64,000 nucleotides of DNA from the NCBI RefSeq assembly GCF_000725495.1, contig NZ_JNZD01000001.1, positions 1 to 64,000 on the forward strand, in the 5' to 3' direction. Positions 20,346 to 29,365 of this stretch are shown in pieces. The DNA is from Streptomyces aureus (GTDB taxonomy: Bacteria; Actinomycetota; Actinomycetes; Streptomycetales; Streptomycetaceae). The notes under the pieces were generated by a model. That model was not told the DNA's origin, made no database searches, and saw only the letters and a list, made by a program, of their open reading frames with translations. Position 1 is the stretch's first letter. Each line of letters opens with the position of its first letter. Made by a program: the position numbers and the translations under genes.

Positions 20346-20503
20346 GGCGTTTGGGTGGTGCGGCATACCGGCTCGGTGGCGCGCCGGTACGCGGGTGATC
20401 GCGTCGCGCGGCGGTGACGCCACGGGCCCGGTCGGGGTCCGCCAGAGCCCACCGGGGTCTCCCTGACCCTGCCGGGGCAGCCGGTGCGTTCCGGGGTGGG
20501 CCG

Positions 20504-20968
20504 TCAGCCCGCGAGCAGCTGCTTCACGGCTGCGGCGACGCGGCCGCCCTCGGCCTGCCCGGCCACCTTCGGGTTCACGATCTTCATGACGGCACCCATC
20601 GCGCGCGGGCCCTCGGCACCGGCCGCCTTGGCCTCTTCGACGGCCTGGGCGACGATCGCGCGAAGCTCGTCGTCGGACAGCTGCTTGGGCAGGTAGACGG
20701 CGAGGATCTCGCCCTCCGCCTTCTCCCGCTCGGCCTGCTCGGCACGCCCGCCCTGCGTGAAGGCCTCGGCCGCCTCACGACGCTTCTTGGCCTCGCGGGC
20801 GATCACCTTCTGCACCTCGTCGTCGGAGAGTTCGCGCTTGGTCTTGCCCGCGACCTCCTCGTTGGTGATGGCGGAGAGGGTGAGCCGGAGCGTCGAGGAG
20901 CGGAGCTCGTCGCGCCCCTTGATCGCGGCGTTGAGGTCTTCCTGCAACTTCGACTTGAGCGTGGTCAT
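20504..20968 (-). CDS. GatB/YqeY domain-containing protein
   Basis: A 154-residue protein of the YqeY family, related to the tail domain of the amidotransferase subunit GatB that binds tRNA. Motifs seen are LKSKLQEDLNAAIKGRDE at the start, LTLSAITNEEV, YLPKQLSDDEL and a C-terminal GAVMKIVNPKVAGQAEGGRV. Its role is not settled; tRNA-related activity is presumed. It is transcribed away from the metallophosphoesterase gene, with 170 bases between the two starts. Confidence 0.88.
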   Translation of the reverse strand: MTTLKSKLQEDLNAAIKGRDELRSSTLRLTLSAITNEEVAGKTKRELSDDEVQKVIAREAKKRREAAEAFTQGGRAEQAEREKAEGEILAVYLPKQLSDDELRAIVAQAVEEAKAAGAEGPRAMGAVMKIVNPKVAGQAEGGRVAAAVKQLLAG

Positions 20969-21138
20969 GCCGCCAAGTGTCGCAGGTGCGGTGACACGGA
21001 CGCCTGTTGATTTCGCGGTGTGCCCGGCGGGGCCCCGGGAACCGCCCGGAACCGCTCCTTCCCCCAGGGCCCCGTGCGGGCTTCCGGGCTGTCCACAGCC
21101 GGGTGAGAGCGCTCGCCGGAGTCTGACACGATGGGCGT

Positions 21139-22065
21139 ATGCGCGCGCGATACGGAGTACCCCTGGGAATCACGGCGGTGGGCGCCGCCGGTCTGCTGTA
21201 CTCGGCGGGGTTCGAGGCCCGTTCCTTCCGCCTGCGGCGGGTGACCGTCCCGGTCCTGCCGCCGGGGATGCGGCCGCTGCGCATTCTCCAGGTCTCCGAC
21301 ATCCACATGGTGAGCGGACAGCGCAAGAAGCAGCGCTGGCTGCGCTCGCTGGCCGGGCTGCGCCCCGACTTCGTGATCAACACCGGGGACAACCTCTCGG
21401 ACCCGGAGGGCGTGCCGGAGGTGCTGGACGCGCTCGGCCCCCTGATGCAGTTCCCGGGCGCCTACGTCTTCGGTTCGAACGACTACTACGGCCCCACGCT
21501 CCGTAACCCCGCCCGGTACCTGTTCGAGAAGGCAGCGGGCCGGCACGGACTGAACGGCAACAAGCCGGTCGTGGGCGCCGTCCACAACCCGTGGGAGGAC
21601 CTGCGGGACGGCTTCGACACCGCGGGCTGGCTGAACCTGACCAACACCCGGGGCACACTGAAGATCGACGGCGCGGCGATCGAGCTGACCGGCGTCGACG
21701 ACCCGCACATCAAGCGTGACCGCTACGCGCGCGTGGCCGGCGGCCCGTCCGAGTCCGCCGACTTCTCGATGGGCGTGGTGCACGCCCCGTACCTGCGCAG
21801 CCTGGACGCGTTCACCGCCGACGGTTACCCCCTGATCCTGGCCGGCCACACCCACGGCGGCCAGATCTGCCTCCCCTTCTACGGCGCCTTCGTCACCAAC
21901 TGCGACCTCGACACGGACCGCGTCAAGGGACTCTCCCGGCACACGGCGGAGGGCCGGACGTCGTACATGCACGTCTCGGCGGGCTGCGGCGCGAGCCGCT
22001 ACACCCCGGTCCGCTTCGCCTGCCCGCCGGAGGCGTCGCTGCTGACGCTGGTGGAGCGGGCGTAA
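21139..22065 (+). CDS. Membrane-anchored metallophosphoesterase
   Basis: A 308-residue protein with an N-terminal hydrophobic segment (about 8-22) and a calcineurin-like phosphoesterase domain. Metal ligands are visible in VSDIHM, INTGDNLSD, GSNDYYG (serine replaces the usual asparagine-histidine order of GNHD) and AGHTHGGQ. Family members act on phospholipid or peptidoglycan-linked substrates outside the membrane; the substrate here is unknown. The ATG lies six bases after CACGAT, a possible -10 element. A related gene follows ponA2 in mycobacteria. Confidence 0.88.
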   Translation: MRARYGVPLGITAVGAAGLLYSAGFEARSFRLRRVTVPVLPPGMRPLRILQVSDIHMVSGQRKKQRWLRSLAGLRPDFVINTGDNLSDPEGVPEVLDALGPLMQFPGAYVFGSNDYYGPTLRNPARYLFEKAAGRHGLNGNKPVVGAVHNPWEDLRDGFDTAGWLNLTNTRGTLKIDGAAIELTGVDDPHIKRDRYARVAGGPSESADFSMGVVHAPYLRSLDAFTADGYPLILAGHTHGGQICLPFYGAFVTNCDLDTDRVKGLSRHTAEGRTSYMHVSAGCGASRYTPVRFACPPEASLLTLVERA

Positions 22066-22089
22066 GGGGATCTCGGGACCGAGATCCCC
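22066..22089. terminator. Hairpin directly after the metallophosphoesterase gene
   Basis: GGGGATCTCG and its complement CGAGATCCCC are separated by four bases and begin right after the TAA stop. Confidence 0.75.
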
Positions 22090-22185
22090 GAGCCCCGGGC
22101 CCTCGGTTCGGATCCACTCCCCCTCCCGTAACCCGCCCAGTCGACCCATATCGCCCAAATGCCCCGCTCCGCTTAGCGTGAGGGC

Positions 22186-22980
22186 ATGATCAACCGCATG
22201 CCCAGGGACATACCCGATCTCCCTGCGATACCGGGCATCCTCCCGACGAACCGCTCCTTCGTGCCCGCGACGGCGGTGGTGGCTCCCGCCCGTCGCCCGG
22301 CCACGGCGGTCTACCGCCTCCTGGTGGCCCTCGCCGCGGCGACGGGCGTGGCGATCGAGATCAAGCTGGGCACCCCGGTCCGGGTGCTGAGCTACTTCAC
22401 GATCCAGACCAATCTGCTGGTCGCGGTGGTCTTCGCGGCCTCGGCCCGCCGGGCCTGGTCGGCCCGCAGACCCCTCCCCGGGGCCCTGACCGGCGGCACC
22501 CTGATGTACATCACGATCACGGGCCTCGTCTATCACCTGCTCCTGGCGAACGAGGCGACCCCGTTCTCCATGACCGGAGGCGACGACACGCTCGCCGGCT
22601 GGCACGCGGTGGCCAACCAGCTGCTCCACACGGTCACACCGATCGCCGTGGTCCTGGACTGGTTCCTACTGACCCGCCCGACCCCGCTGGCGCTGCGCAA
22701 CGCGGCGACCTGGATGATCTACCCGCTCGCCTATCTGGCCTTCTGCCTGGCCCGCGGCGCGATGCTCACGGCCGGCACCCCGGCGCGCTACCTCTACCCC
22801 TTCGTCGACGTGGACCGGCACGGCTACGGAGGCATCCTCGGCAACACCGCCATCCTGGGCGTCGCCTTCTACCTCCTGGCCCTCCTCGTCGTCGTCCTCG
22901 ACCACTGGCGCCCCGACCCGGTCAGGCGCCGCGTCCGACGCCAGGAAACCGGATTTCGTCTCAGGCCACCGGTGGGCTAA
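22186..22980 (+). CDS. Pr6Pr-family integral membrane protein
   Basis: A 264-residue protein with six predicted membrane segments, starting about residue 42. LSYFTIQTNLLVAVV and YHLLL are the conserved parts of the Pr6Pr family (related to the FAR-17a/AIG1 group), whose function in bacteria is unknown; the eukaryotic relatives hydrolyse certain fatty-acid esters. TAGCGT lies six bases before the ATG, consistent with a leaderless mRNA. It ends 33 bases before the tRNA-Pro gene. Confidence 0.8.
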   Translation: MINRMPRDIPDLPAIPGILPTNRSFVPATAVVAPARRPATAVYRLLVALAAATGVAIEIKLGTPVRVLSYFTIQTNLLVAVVFAASARRAWSARRPLPGALTGGTLMYITITGLVYHLLLANEATPFSMTGGDDTLAGWHAVANQLLHTVTPIAVVLDWFLLTRPTPLALRNAATWMIYPLAYLAFCLARGAMLTAGTPARYLYPFVDVDRHGYGGILGNTAILGVAFYLLALLVVVLDHWRPDPVRRRVRRQETGFRLRPPVG

Positions 22981-23013
22981 AGTAAACGACGTCGCCGCGA
23001 GAGCAGCGACAAT

Positions 23014-23087
23014 CGGGGTGTAGCGCAGCTTGGCAGCGCGCTTCGTTCGGGACGAAGAGGTCGTGGGTTCAAATCCCGCCACCCCGA
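23014..23087 (+). tRNA. tRNA-Pro(CGG)
   Basis: A full cloverleaf is present: acceptor CGGGGTG pairs with CACCCCG, the anticodon stem is CTTCG/CGAAG, the anticodon loop TTCGGGA gives anticodon CGG (reads CCG), and the T loop is GGTTCAAATCC. The discriminator base is A. CCA is not encoded. A hairpin terminator follows within 20 bases. Genes to the right are accessory in character. Confidence 0.95.
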
Positions 23088-23103
23088 CAGCTGAGTAGCA
23101 GGT

Positions 23104-23138
23104 CAGAGGGCCCTTACCGGATCGGTAGGGGCCCTCTG
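23104..23138. terminator. Terminator of the tRNA-Pro gene
   Basis: Sixteen-base arms (23104-23119, 23123-23138) pair with one G-T wobble around a three-base loop, starting 17 bases after the tRNA. Confidence 0.85.
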
Positions 23139-23286
23139 GCGTTGCTGTGTGTCTCAGCGCGTGGCTATCGGGCTCTGAGCGTCTGGGACCCGTGGCGGTC
23201 GAGGTCCGACAATGCCTCCTTGGGCCGGTGCGCGAGTCCGGGAAATACAGATGCTCACCCTCGGCCCGGGCAGGCACGATCTCTGC

Positions 23287-23738
23287 ATGTCGACCGATGT
23301 CAATGGACTAATCGAATGCCGGCCGGGGGCCCGTCTGTGGGTCCCGACGACGAGGACTCCATATGGGTGGAGGGCATCGACCTCTTCCTCCTCGACATGG
23401 GCAACGCCTACGACGGCCTGGCCTGCCTCTTCGGAGTGCGGAACTCCTTCGGCTTCCGTCCCCTGGCCGAAGATCGTGGGTTTCCGGACGACGCCTCGGA
23501 TGAGTTGCGGCGCAGGGTCGCCGGCTGGGGCGGCCCCCACACTGTGTACGGGGCCACCTGGCTGACCTGGGCGGAGCTGGACGCCACGGACTGGCATGAG
23601 ACCGACGCCTCGGGGACACGGACCCGTGCGTCGGCCGCGGGTACCGATACTGGCTGGGGCCCCGTCTGGAGCGTCATGCGTATCCTCGGCGAGCTCCACG
23701 GAGCCGAGAACGTACGCCTTGTCGTCTGGTTCGACTGA
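23287..23738 (+). pseudogene. Hypothetical gene, probably frameshifted
   Basis: Frame one starts at ATG 23287 and reads MSTDVNGLIECRPGARLW up to about 23340. The plausible continuation, GPDDEDSIWVEGIDLFLLDM, is in another frame. Adding one G to the GGG at 23339-23341 would join LW to GPDD without a break. The second frame runs to 23738 and ends VRLVVWFD. If the gene is intact, it would start at ATG 23316 or GTG 23337 instead, but neither has a good binding site. The protein (about 150 residues) is rich in aromatic and acidic residues; no family is recognised. It is the first gene after the tRNA. Confidence 0.5.
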
Positions 23739-23868
23739 CTCGTCGACCAGGAGCTGATGGCCGGGCCGGCCTTCCGCGTGGAGGAGTCGAGACTCAGGGC
23801 GGCTGGGCTGATGGCCGATATCGTGACTGGCTGACCGTCACGTACGTTCCTTGGAAAAGAAGTTCAGG

Positions 23869-24609
23869 ATGCACATCCTGGAAGATCCGTCCGAGCTCTC
23901 GGCACGGGCGCAGGACTTCCTGTCTCGCACAGCCCGGCGGGAGTATCCACCTCGATTCGGACTGCCCATCGAACTCTGGCGCGTACGCGACCGCATCGGG
24001 AAACTCGTCCCCGCTCCCATGGACCTCATCATCCGGTGCGAGGGGTTCGAGCAGCGGTTCGGGGGCCTGCGCTACGAGGTGCGCCGTAGCGCGGTCGTGC
24101 ACGGGGAGCGGTACGAGACCAGCCGTGGGTGGGAGTTCGACCACCTCGGTCCGCGGACGGCGGCGTGGCAGGACCCGGGAGGTGGCTGGTACTTCGAATG
24201 GACCGGCGAGCGGGTGGCGAAGCCGTGCCGGGACCTGATCCACACCGACGGGACCGTGGGCACCGACATCGACGGCGGCAGTCCCTACCTCCGCATCGCC
24301 CCCTCGCTCCTGCATCTGATCGAATCGCACGCCCTCATGGACGCCGTCGCGACGTGGACGCAATGGCCCGTGGACTGCCTGGCCGTGTCGGCCCTCGAAC
24401 TCCTCGACGGCCTGGTGGTGGTGCCCGAAGCCTCATGGGGTTCCTCACGGTGGCGGCTGTCGGACACCGTTGCCGTCATGGACTACGACAGCTGGGACCA
24501 CGAGAATCCGCACCGCCGGACCCTCGTCTGGTCGCGCGCAGAGGCCGGTCACCGTCAAGTGCAGGCGCTTCTGGACGGATCGCGTACGGCGATCAGGGCG
24601 ACGGTCTGA
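23869..24609 (+). CDS. Hypothetical protein
   Basis: The frame encodes 246 residues from ATG 23869, with GAAAAGAAG about seven bases upstream; a TTG at 23851 is also in frame. The protein is soluble, with no signal peptide and no membrane segment. It is notable for many tryptophans and aromatic pairs (GWEFDHLGPRTAAWQ, GGGWYFEWTG). The size and look recall immunity-type proteins of polymorphic toxin systems, but no toxin gene is nearby and no family can be named. GC is a little lower than in the core genes. It is convergent with the next gene. Confidence 0.65.
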   Translation: MHILEDPSELSARAQDFLSRTARREYPPRFGLPIELWRVRDRIGKLVPAPMDLIIRCEGFEQRFGGLRYEVRRSAVVHGERYETSRGWEFDHLGPRTAAWQDPGGGWYFEWTGERVAKPCRDLIHTDGTVGTDIDGGSPYLRIAPSLLHLIESHALMDAVATWTQWPVDCLAVSALELLDGLVVVPEASWGSSRWRLSDTVAVMDYDSWDHENPHRRTLVWSRAEAGHRQVQALLDGSRTAIRATV

Positions 24610-24673
24610 CCCTCGGCGGCACAACCTCGTAGCGGGCGCCGCGCGCGGGCGCTCCCTGGCTCGCGGTTCCGGA

Positions 24674-25153
24674 CTACGAGCGCAGCCCGAGGTGGCTGTG
24701 CAACAGGGCCGCGGCAGGCACGTCCGCCTTGGCCGACGCGGGCTTGGCCAGGTCGACCAGTCGGGCCCTGAGTTCGGTGGCATCCTCGCCCAGCACGATC
24801 GCGCTGAGCACGAGTTCCAGCATCACGGCGCTATGGGCGTCCGACGTTCCCCCGTAGCGATCCGGATCGGATTCGACCATGGCGCCGAGAATCATCAGGC
24901 CGCCTCCGTCGGCCGGGCCGAACGCCGCTTCGAAGATCCCGAAACCGGTCCAGCTGCGATGCACGTAGACGACGCTGTCCTCCGTGAACACATCCCACTT
25001 CTCATCCATGTCCCGCGCCTCATAGCCGAGTTGGATTCGGCCCCACTCCTCGTTCGTCCACTTCCGGGTGGGCAGGACGGCCATCGGGCGGGGTGCGGAG
25101 AGGGGGAGGAGGTCATGAAACGACGACCTGGTCACACGTTCGTCAGCGGGCAT
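24674..25153 (-). CDS. Hypothetical protein
   Basis: A 159-residue soluble protein with the distinctive central stretch RKWTNEEWGRIQLGYEARDM and YVHRSWTGFGIFEAAFG, which look like a conserved small domain of unknown function common in actinomycetes; I cannot name it. The start ATG 25153 lies six bases after TACGAT on the minus strand, consistent with a leaderless mRNA. It stands divergently from the next gene. Confidence 0.65.
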   Translation of the reverse strand: MPADERVTRSSFHDLLPLSAPRPMAVLPTRKWTNEEWGRIQLGYEARDMDEKWDVFTEDSVVYVHRSWTGFGIFEAAFGPADGGGLMILGAMVESDPDRYGGTSDAHSAVMLELVLSAIVLGEDATELRARLVDLAKPASAKADVPAAALLHSHLGLRS

Positions 25154-25273
25154 GGTCGGATCGTACGGACACGGCGAGCGGTCGGGCTCCAAGAACTTCC
25201 GACGGGGACCGCGAACTGCCCAGGCCCGCGCGGCCTGAGGTGGTGTCAGACCCGGTGCCTACACTCGCACCCC

Positions 25274-25768
25274 ATGTCCTCTCAGAAGCAGACCGTGCGT
25301 TCGTTCGACGAGCAGTTGTCGGTCGTTGACGCACTGATCGTTCAGGCTTTTCCCGAGGGGAAGCAGGACATCAGGACGGAGCACGGCTGGAGCGGGCGCG
25401 GGTTTCACATCGGCGTTCTGCGGGAGACGCGGGACTTCTGGGAGGACCGGAGCGCCGAAGTGGTCGAGCCCGCGGTGCAGGAACTGGAGGACGACCTCTC
25501 GGTGCTGGCCGCCGCCCTGACCGGGCGTTGGGGCGAGCCGACGGCGGTCGACCTGTGGCCGTACCTCGGATTCGACGACCCCGACTATCCCGACAACGAA
25601 CCCGCACCCGAGCCGTTGAGCACCTTGTGCGGCCTCGCCGTCACCATGCAGGCGTGGCGGATACCGTCCACCGGCCGCTGGCTCGGACTGACCGTCGGGC
25701 AGGCCGACCGTGAGTTCCCGTTCGAACTGCTCGTCGCTGTCGGCGAGGAGTTCTCGTTCCCGCGGTGA
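25274..25768 (+). CDS. Hypothetical protein
   Basis: A 164-residue soluble acidic protein beginning MSSQKQTVRSFDEQLSVVDA. It has no recognised motif. The frame is open for 800 bases upstream, but protein-like sequence begins only at this ATG, which lies eight bases after TACACT (possible -10 box). Composition is typical of small accessory proteins in Streptomyces. It is divergent from the preceding gene. Confidence 0.65.
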   Translation: MSSQKQTVRSFDEQLSVVDALIVQAFPEGKQDIRTEHGWSGRGFHIGVLRETRDFWEDRSAEVVEPAVQELEDDLSVLAAALTGRWGEPTAVDLWPYLGFDDPDYPDNEPAPEPLSTLCGLAVTMQAWRIPSTGRWLGLTVGQADREFPFELLVAVGEEFSFPR

Positions 25769-25891
25769 GCTGCGGCCCAGCTCACCGAGTCGAGCGCCCG
25801 GGCACAGCGGAGTGGGGGTTCGGGAACGGCCGCGGTCCGCTCGACGTCAGCACAAAGGGCGGGCCGATGTGGTTCAGAGGGGGATGCGGGG

Positions 25892-26032
25892 ATGGGGAGC
25901 AGTGAGGACTACGCGAGGACCAGTGACCGGCTGATCGGTTGCGGGTGTCTGGCCGGACTCGCCCTCGCGCTGTTCGCCACCATCGGCTTCCCTCTCCTGA
26001 TCGTGCTGGCGGACCGCTTCGGCTCCCGCTAG
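25892..26032 (+). CDS. Small membrane protein, 46 residues
   Basis: A short frame encodes 46 residues with one hydrophobic helix (about residues 17-38, LAGLALALFATIGFPLLIVL) between a charged N-terminus and the tail ADRFGSR. GAGGGGG lies upstream at a suitable distance from ATG 25892. One-helix proteins of this kind are common and hard to name. It ends 61 bases before the HNH nuclease gene. Confidence 0.55.
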   Translation: MGSSEDYARTSDRLIGCGCLAGLALALFATIGFPLLIVLADRFGSR

Positions 26033-26093
26033 GCGGGGAAAGCGGTGTCCCGGGGCGGGTGCCGTGTCGGCGGGGGTCACTACGATCACCGGC

Positions 26094-27023
26094 ATGGACT
26101 GGCTGGAGCGGGCCGCGCGGCTGAGGCAGTGGAGCCGGGACGGGGTACGGGCGCCGCACAAGCCGTTGCTGCTGCTGTACGCGCTGGGCCGATTCCAGGC
26201 GGATGCCGCGGGCGAGCTGCCGTACACCTCGGTGGAGGCCGACCTCAAGCAACTGCTGCTGGAGTACGGCCCGCCGCGCGCGACCTCGCCCGCCTATCCC
26301 TTCCATCACCTGGTCAGCGACGGGGTGTGGGAGGTGCGCACCGACCGCGGCGTCGGCAGCCCGGGCACCGGCGTACGGGAGCTGCGGGCCGGCGGGGCCA
26401 CCGGGCGGCTGGCCCCCGACCTTCGGGCGGCGCTCCGGCGGGACCCCTCGCTGCTCGGCCGTATGGCGAGGGTGCTGCTGGATCTGCATTTCCCGGCGTC
26501 GCTCCACCAGGACCTGTGCGACGCCGTCGGGCTGGAACTGGAGCCGGATTCGGCGCCGAGCGCCGCCCCGGCAGCGGCGGGCAGGCGGCGGGACCCGCGG
26601 ATGCGGGAGATGGTGCTGACCGCGTACGAGTACCGGTGCGCTTTCTGCGGCTTCGACGGCATGATCGGCACGGTGCCCGTCGGACTGGAGGCGGCACATG
26701 TGCGCTGGTGGGCCTTCGACGGCCCGGACCGCGTCGACAACGGACTGTGCCTCTGCTCGCTGCATCACAAACTCTTCGACAAGGGCGTCCTCGGCATGGC
26801 CGACAGCCACCGCGTCATGGTCTCCCAGCGGTTCATCGGCCGCGGCCGGGCCGCCCAGGAGCAGGTCACGGCACTCGCGGGCCGGCCGCTGATCGGCCCG
26901 CAGCCCGGCACCCCGCCCGTCGCGACGGCCCACCGCTCCTGGCACACGCGTCAGGTCTTCCATGGGGGCTCGCGGCCCGCCGCGGCGGCAAAAAGCCAGA
27001 GGACAGGGCGATTTGAAGGGTGA
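26094..27023 (+). CDS. HNH endonuclease with sulfur-recognition-like N-terminal domain (type IV restriction)
   Basis: A 309-residue protein. Residues 1-155 (HKPLLLLYALGRFQ, ATSPAYPFHHLVSDGVWEV) match what I know of the SBD domain that binds phosphorothioate-modified DNA in enzymes such as ScoMcrA. The C-terminal domain has a zinc-type pair Cys182/Cys185, His202 (EAAHVRWW), Asn216 and His225 of an HNH nuclease. The expected role is restriction of incoming DNA carrying phosphorothioates. TACGAT ends seven bases before the ATG (leaderless). A weak RecA-NDp-like element (GTGTCGGCG, eight bases, TACGAT) is also present. No modification genes accompany it, as expected for type IV. Confidence 0.82.
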   Translation: MDWLERAARLRQWSRDGVRAPHKPLLLLYALGRFQADAAGELPYTSVEADLKQLLLEYGPPRATSPAYPFHHLVSDGVWEVRTDRGVGSPGTGVRELRAGGATGRLAPDLRAALRRDPSLLGRMARVLLDLHFPASLHQDLCDAVGLELEPDSAPSAAPAAAGRRRDPRMREMVLTAYEYRCAFCGFDGMIGTVPVGLEAAHVRWWAFDGPDRVDNGLCLCSLHHKLFDKGVLGMADSHRVMVSQRFIGRGRAAQEQVTALAGRPLIGPQPGTPPVATAHRSWHTRQVFHGGSRPAAAAKSQRTGRFEG

Positions 27024-27117
27024 TCAGCGGGTGGCTCGGCTCGCGGCCGGGGGAAACGGCGAGGCCAGCTGCGGGTTCTGCTCGGGCGCCCCTGGGTGGT
27101 TCTCCTGGTGACCGGTC

Positions 27118-29220
27118 GTGGACGCGTCCGGTGGCGGTGGAACCGGGCCCGTTCGTGGGGCAGTCTTCTTTCTCGTGGGGAATCTTCCGTCTCAGAGCGC
27201 GCCGGGTGACTCGGCCGAGCACATGGTGGTGGCCGGGGACGACGCCCTGGCCCATCGGCTGGCCGCCGAGCTGCGCGGGGTGTACGGCGAGCGGGTGACG
27301 CTCGTGGTGCCGCCCGCCCAGCGCGGTGTCCAGTTGCCCGTCGTCGGGCGGGCCCGGGCCACGGCCCTGTTCGACCGGGTGTCCGCAGCCGTGAACCGGG
27401 CCTCCGGGAACGGCAACGGGGGCGGGAACGGGGGCGGGACCGCGGGTGCTCCGGGCGGGGGTGACGAGCCGTCCGGGTCCGAGCGGGTCGTCGAGGCCGC
27501 CGAACTCACCGAGAGCGCGCTCGCCTTCGCGGGCGTCGAACGAGCCACCGCGCTCGCCCTCGTCTACGACGACGACGAGACGAACATCCGTGCCGCGCTC
27601 ACCGCCCGGCGGCTCAACCCGCGGATCCGGCTGGTCCTTCGGCTCTACAACCGGCGTCTCGGTCAGCACATCGAGGCCCTTCTCGACCAGGCGTCCGCCC
27701 TGGCGGCCGCCGCGGCCGCGGGCGACGGCACACCCGGCGCCGGCGGCCCGGCCGGTGGCGCCCCGGGGGCGGGTGGTTCCCGCGCCGGCGGGAACTCCGC
27801 GGCCTTCGACGCCTCGACCACCGTGCTGTCCGACGCCGACACCGCCGCACCCGCGCTCGCCGCGACCGCCGTCGCCGGCACCAGCAAGGTCGTCCAGACC
27901 GACGGGCTGATGCTGCGCGCGGTGGAGCGCACACCGCCCGGTCCCGGCCAGGTCGCCGATCCGGGGCTGTGCACACTGGCGTTGCTGTCCGCCACGACCA
28001 ACGACCCGGCCGGCGCCGACGGTTCGGAGGGCAGCGGCGCTCAGGGTCCCCAACTCCTGCCCGACGAGCGGGCGGTGGCCGCCGCCACCGGACGCGGCAT
28101 CGTCGTCCTGGAGAACGTCTCGTACTCCGGTCCCGAACTCGGCTCGGGCCGGGGCGTCGTGCCCTGGTTCGGCTCGCTGCTGTCCCGGCGGCTGCGCTGG
28201 TCGTTCGCGGGACTCGTCGCGTGTGTGATCGGGCTCGCCGTGGCCTCGATGCTGGTCACCGGAGCGCATCCGCTCCAGGCGACCTATCTGACGCTGCTCG
28301 ACCTCTTCGCCATCAACGATCCGGCCATCGGGAAGCCGCTCGGACGCCAGATCCTCCAACTCTGCTCGGGCATGGTCGGGTTGCTGCTGCTGCCGGTGCT
28401 GCTCGCCGCCGTGCTGGAGGCGCTCGGGACCTTCCGCGGCGGGACCGCCCTGCGCAGGCCGCCCCGGGGGCTGTCCGGGCACGTGGTCCTGCTCGGCGTC
28501 GGCAAGATCGGCACACGGGTGCTGGCGCGGCTGCGCGAGCTGCGCATTCCCGTGGTGTGCGTGGAGGCCGACCCCGACGCCCGTGGGCTCGCGCTGGCCC
28601 GGAGGCTGCGCGTGCCCGTGGTGCTGGGTGACGTCACGCAGGAGGGGGTGCTGGAGGCCGCCAAGGTCCACCGGGCGCACGCGCTGCTGGCGCTGACCAG
28701 CGCGGACACGTTGAACCTGGAGGCCGTCCTCTCCGCACGGACCCTGCGGCCCGATCTGCGGGTCGTCCTGCGGCTGTACGACGACGACTTCGCGACCGCC
28801 GTCTACCGCACCCTGCGATCCGCGCACCCCGGGGCGCTGACCCGGAGCCGCAGCGTGTCCCATCTGGCCGCGCCCGCGTTCGCCGGAGCGATGCTCGGAC
28901 GGCAGATCCTCGGGGCGATCCCGGTCGAGCGGCGGGTGCTGCTGTTCGCCGCGGTGGACGTGGGCGGGCATACGCAGCTGGAAGGGCGCACCGTCGGGGA
29001 GGCGTTCCGGGCGGGGTCGTGGCGCGTGCTCGCGCTGGACACGGCGACGCCCGAGGAGCGCCGGGCCGCCGCGGCCTCCGCCCCGGGCGGTCCCCGGCTG
29101 GTGTGGGACCTGCCCTCCACCTACGTCCTGCGGCCCGAGGACCGCGTGGTCCTCGCCGCCACCCGGCGGGGCCTGGCGGAACTGCTGGGCCGGCGCCCCC
29201 GGCAGCGGACGGGCGCGTAG
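27118..29220 (+). CDS. Ion-channel-like protein with two RCK/TrkA-N domains
   Basis: Up to 700 residues. The first Rossmann RCK domain starts at HMVVAGDDALAHRLAAEL and is broken by two glycine/alanine-rich linkers (about 95-120 and 200-235). Then come a membrane segment (about 355-378), a short loop TYLTLLDLFAIND where a pore filter would lie, a second membrane segment (about 400-420) and the second RCK domain with LLGVGKIGTRVLARL. A potassium filter TVGYG is absent, so ion selectivity is unclear. The layout recalls CASTOR/POLLUX-like and bacterial RCK channels. GTG 27118, GTG 27175 or ATG 27223 could each start it; none has a strong binding site. Confidence 0.78.
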   Translation: MDASGGGGTGPVRGAVFFLVGNLPSQSAPGDSAEHMVVAGDDALAHRLAAELRGVYGERVTLVVPPAQRGVQLPVVGRARATALFDRVSAAVNRASGNGNGGGNGGGTAGAPGGGDEPSGSERVVEAAELTESALAFAGVERATALALVYDDDETNIRAALTARRLNPRIRLVLRLYNRRLGQHIEALLDQASALAAAAAAGDGTPGAGGPAGGAPGAGGSRAGGNSAAFDASTTVLSDADTAAPALAATAVAGTSKVVQTDGLMLRAVERTPPGPGQVADPGLCTLALLSATTNDPAGADGSEGSGAQGPQLLPDERAVAAATGRGIVVLENVSYSGPELGSGRGVVPWFGSLLSRRLRWSFAGLVACVIGLAVASMLVTGAHPLQATYLTLLDLFAINDPAIGKPLGRQILQLCSGMVGLLLLPVLLAAVLEALGTFRGGTALRRPPRGLSGHVVLLGVGKIGTRVLARLRELRIPVVCVEADPDARGLALARRLRVPVVLGDVTQEGVLEAAKVHRAHALLALTSADTLNLEAVLSARTLRPDLRVVLRLYDDDFATAVYRTLRSAHPGALTRSRSVSHLAAPAFAGAMLGRQILGAIPVERRVLLFAAVDVGGHTQLEGRTVGEAFRAGSWRVLALDTATPEERRAAAASAPGGPRLVWDLPSTYVLRPEDRVVLAATRRGLAELLGRRPRQRTGA

Positions 29221-29252
29221 TCCCCGACGGAGCTGCAACGGGCGGGGGGATC

Positions 29253-29289
29253 CCCGTCCTGGGGTCCTGCGTCAGAGCCCCAGGACGGG
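29253..29289. terminator. Bidirectional terminator
   Basis: CCCGTCCTGGGG (29253-29264) pairs perfectly with CCCCAGGACGGG (29278-29289) between two convergent genes. Confidence 0.8.
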
Positions 29290-29365
29290 ATGCCCCGGGA
29301 CCAGCGCTCCCGGGACCCCACGCCCGTGGCGCCCCGGCACCGCCCGCCCCGACCCTTCCCTCGTG

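Noticed and set aside
23014..27120. Right-hand attachment site repeating the tRNA-Pro 3' end
   Set aside because: No copy of the last 15-20 bases of the tRNA was found to the right, and no integrase gene is present in the window.
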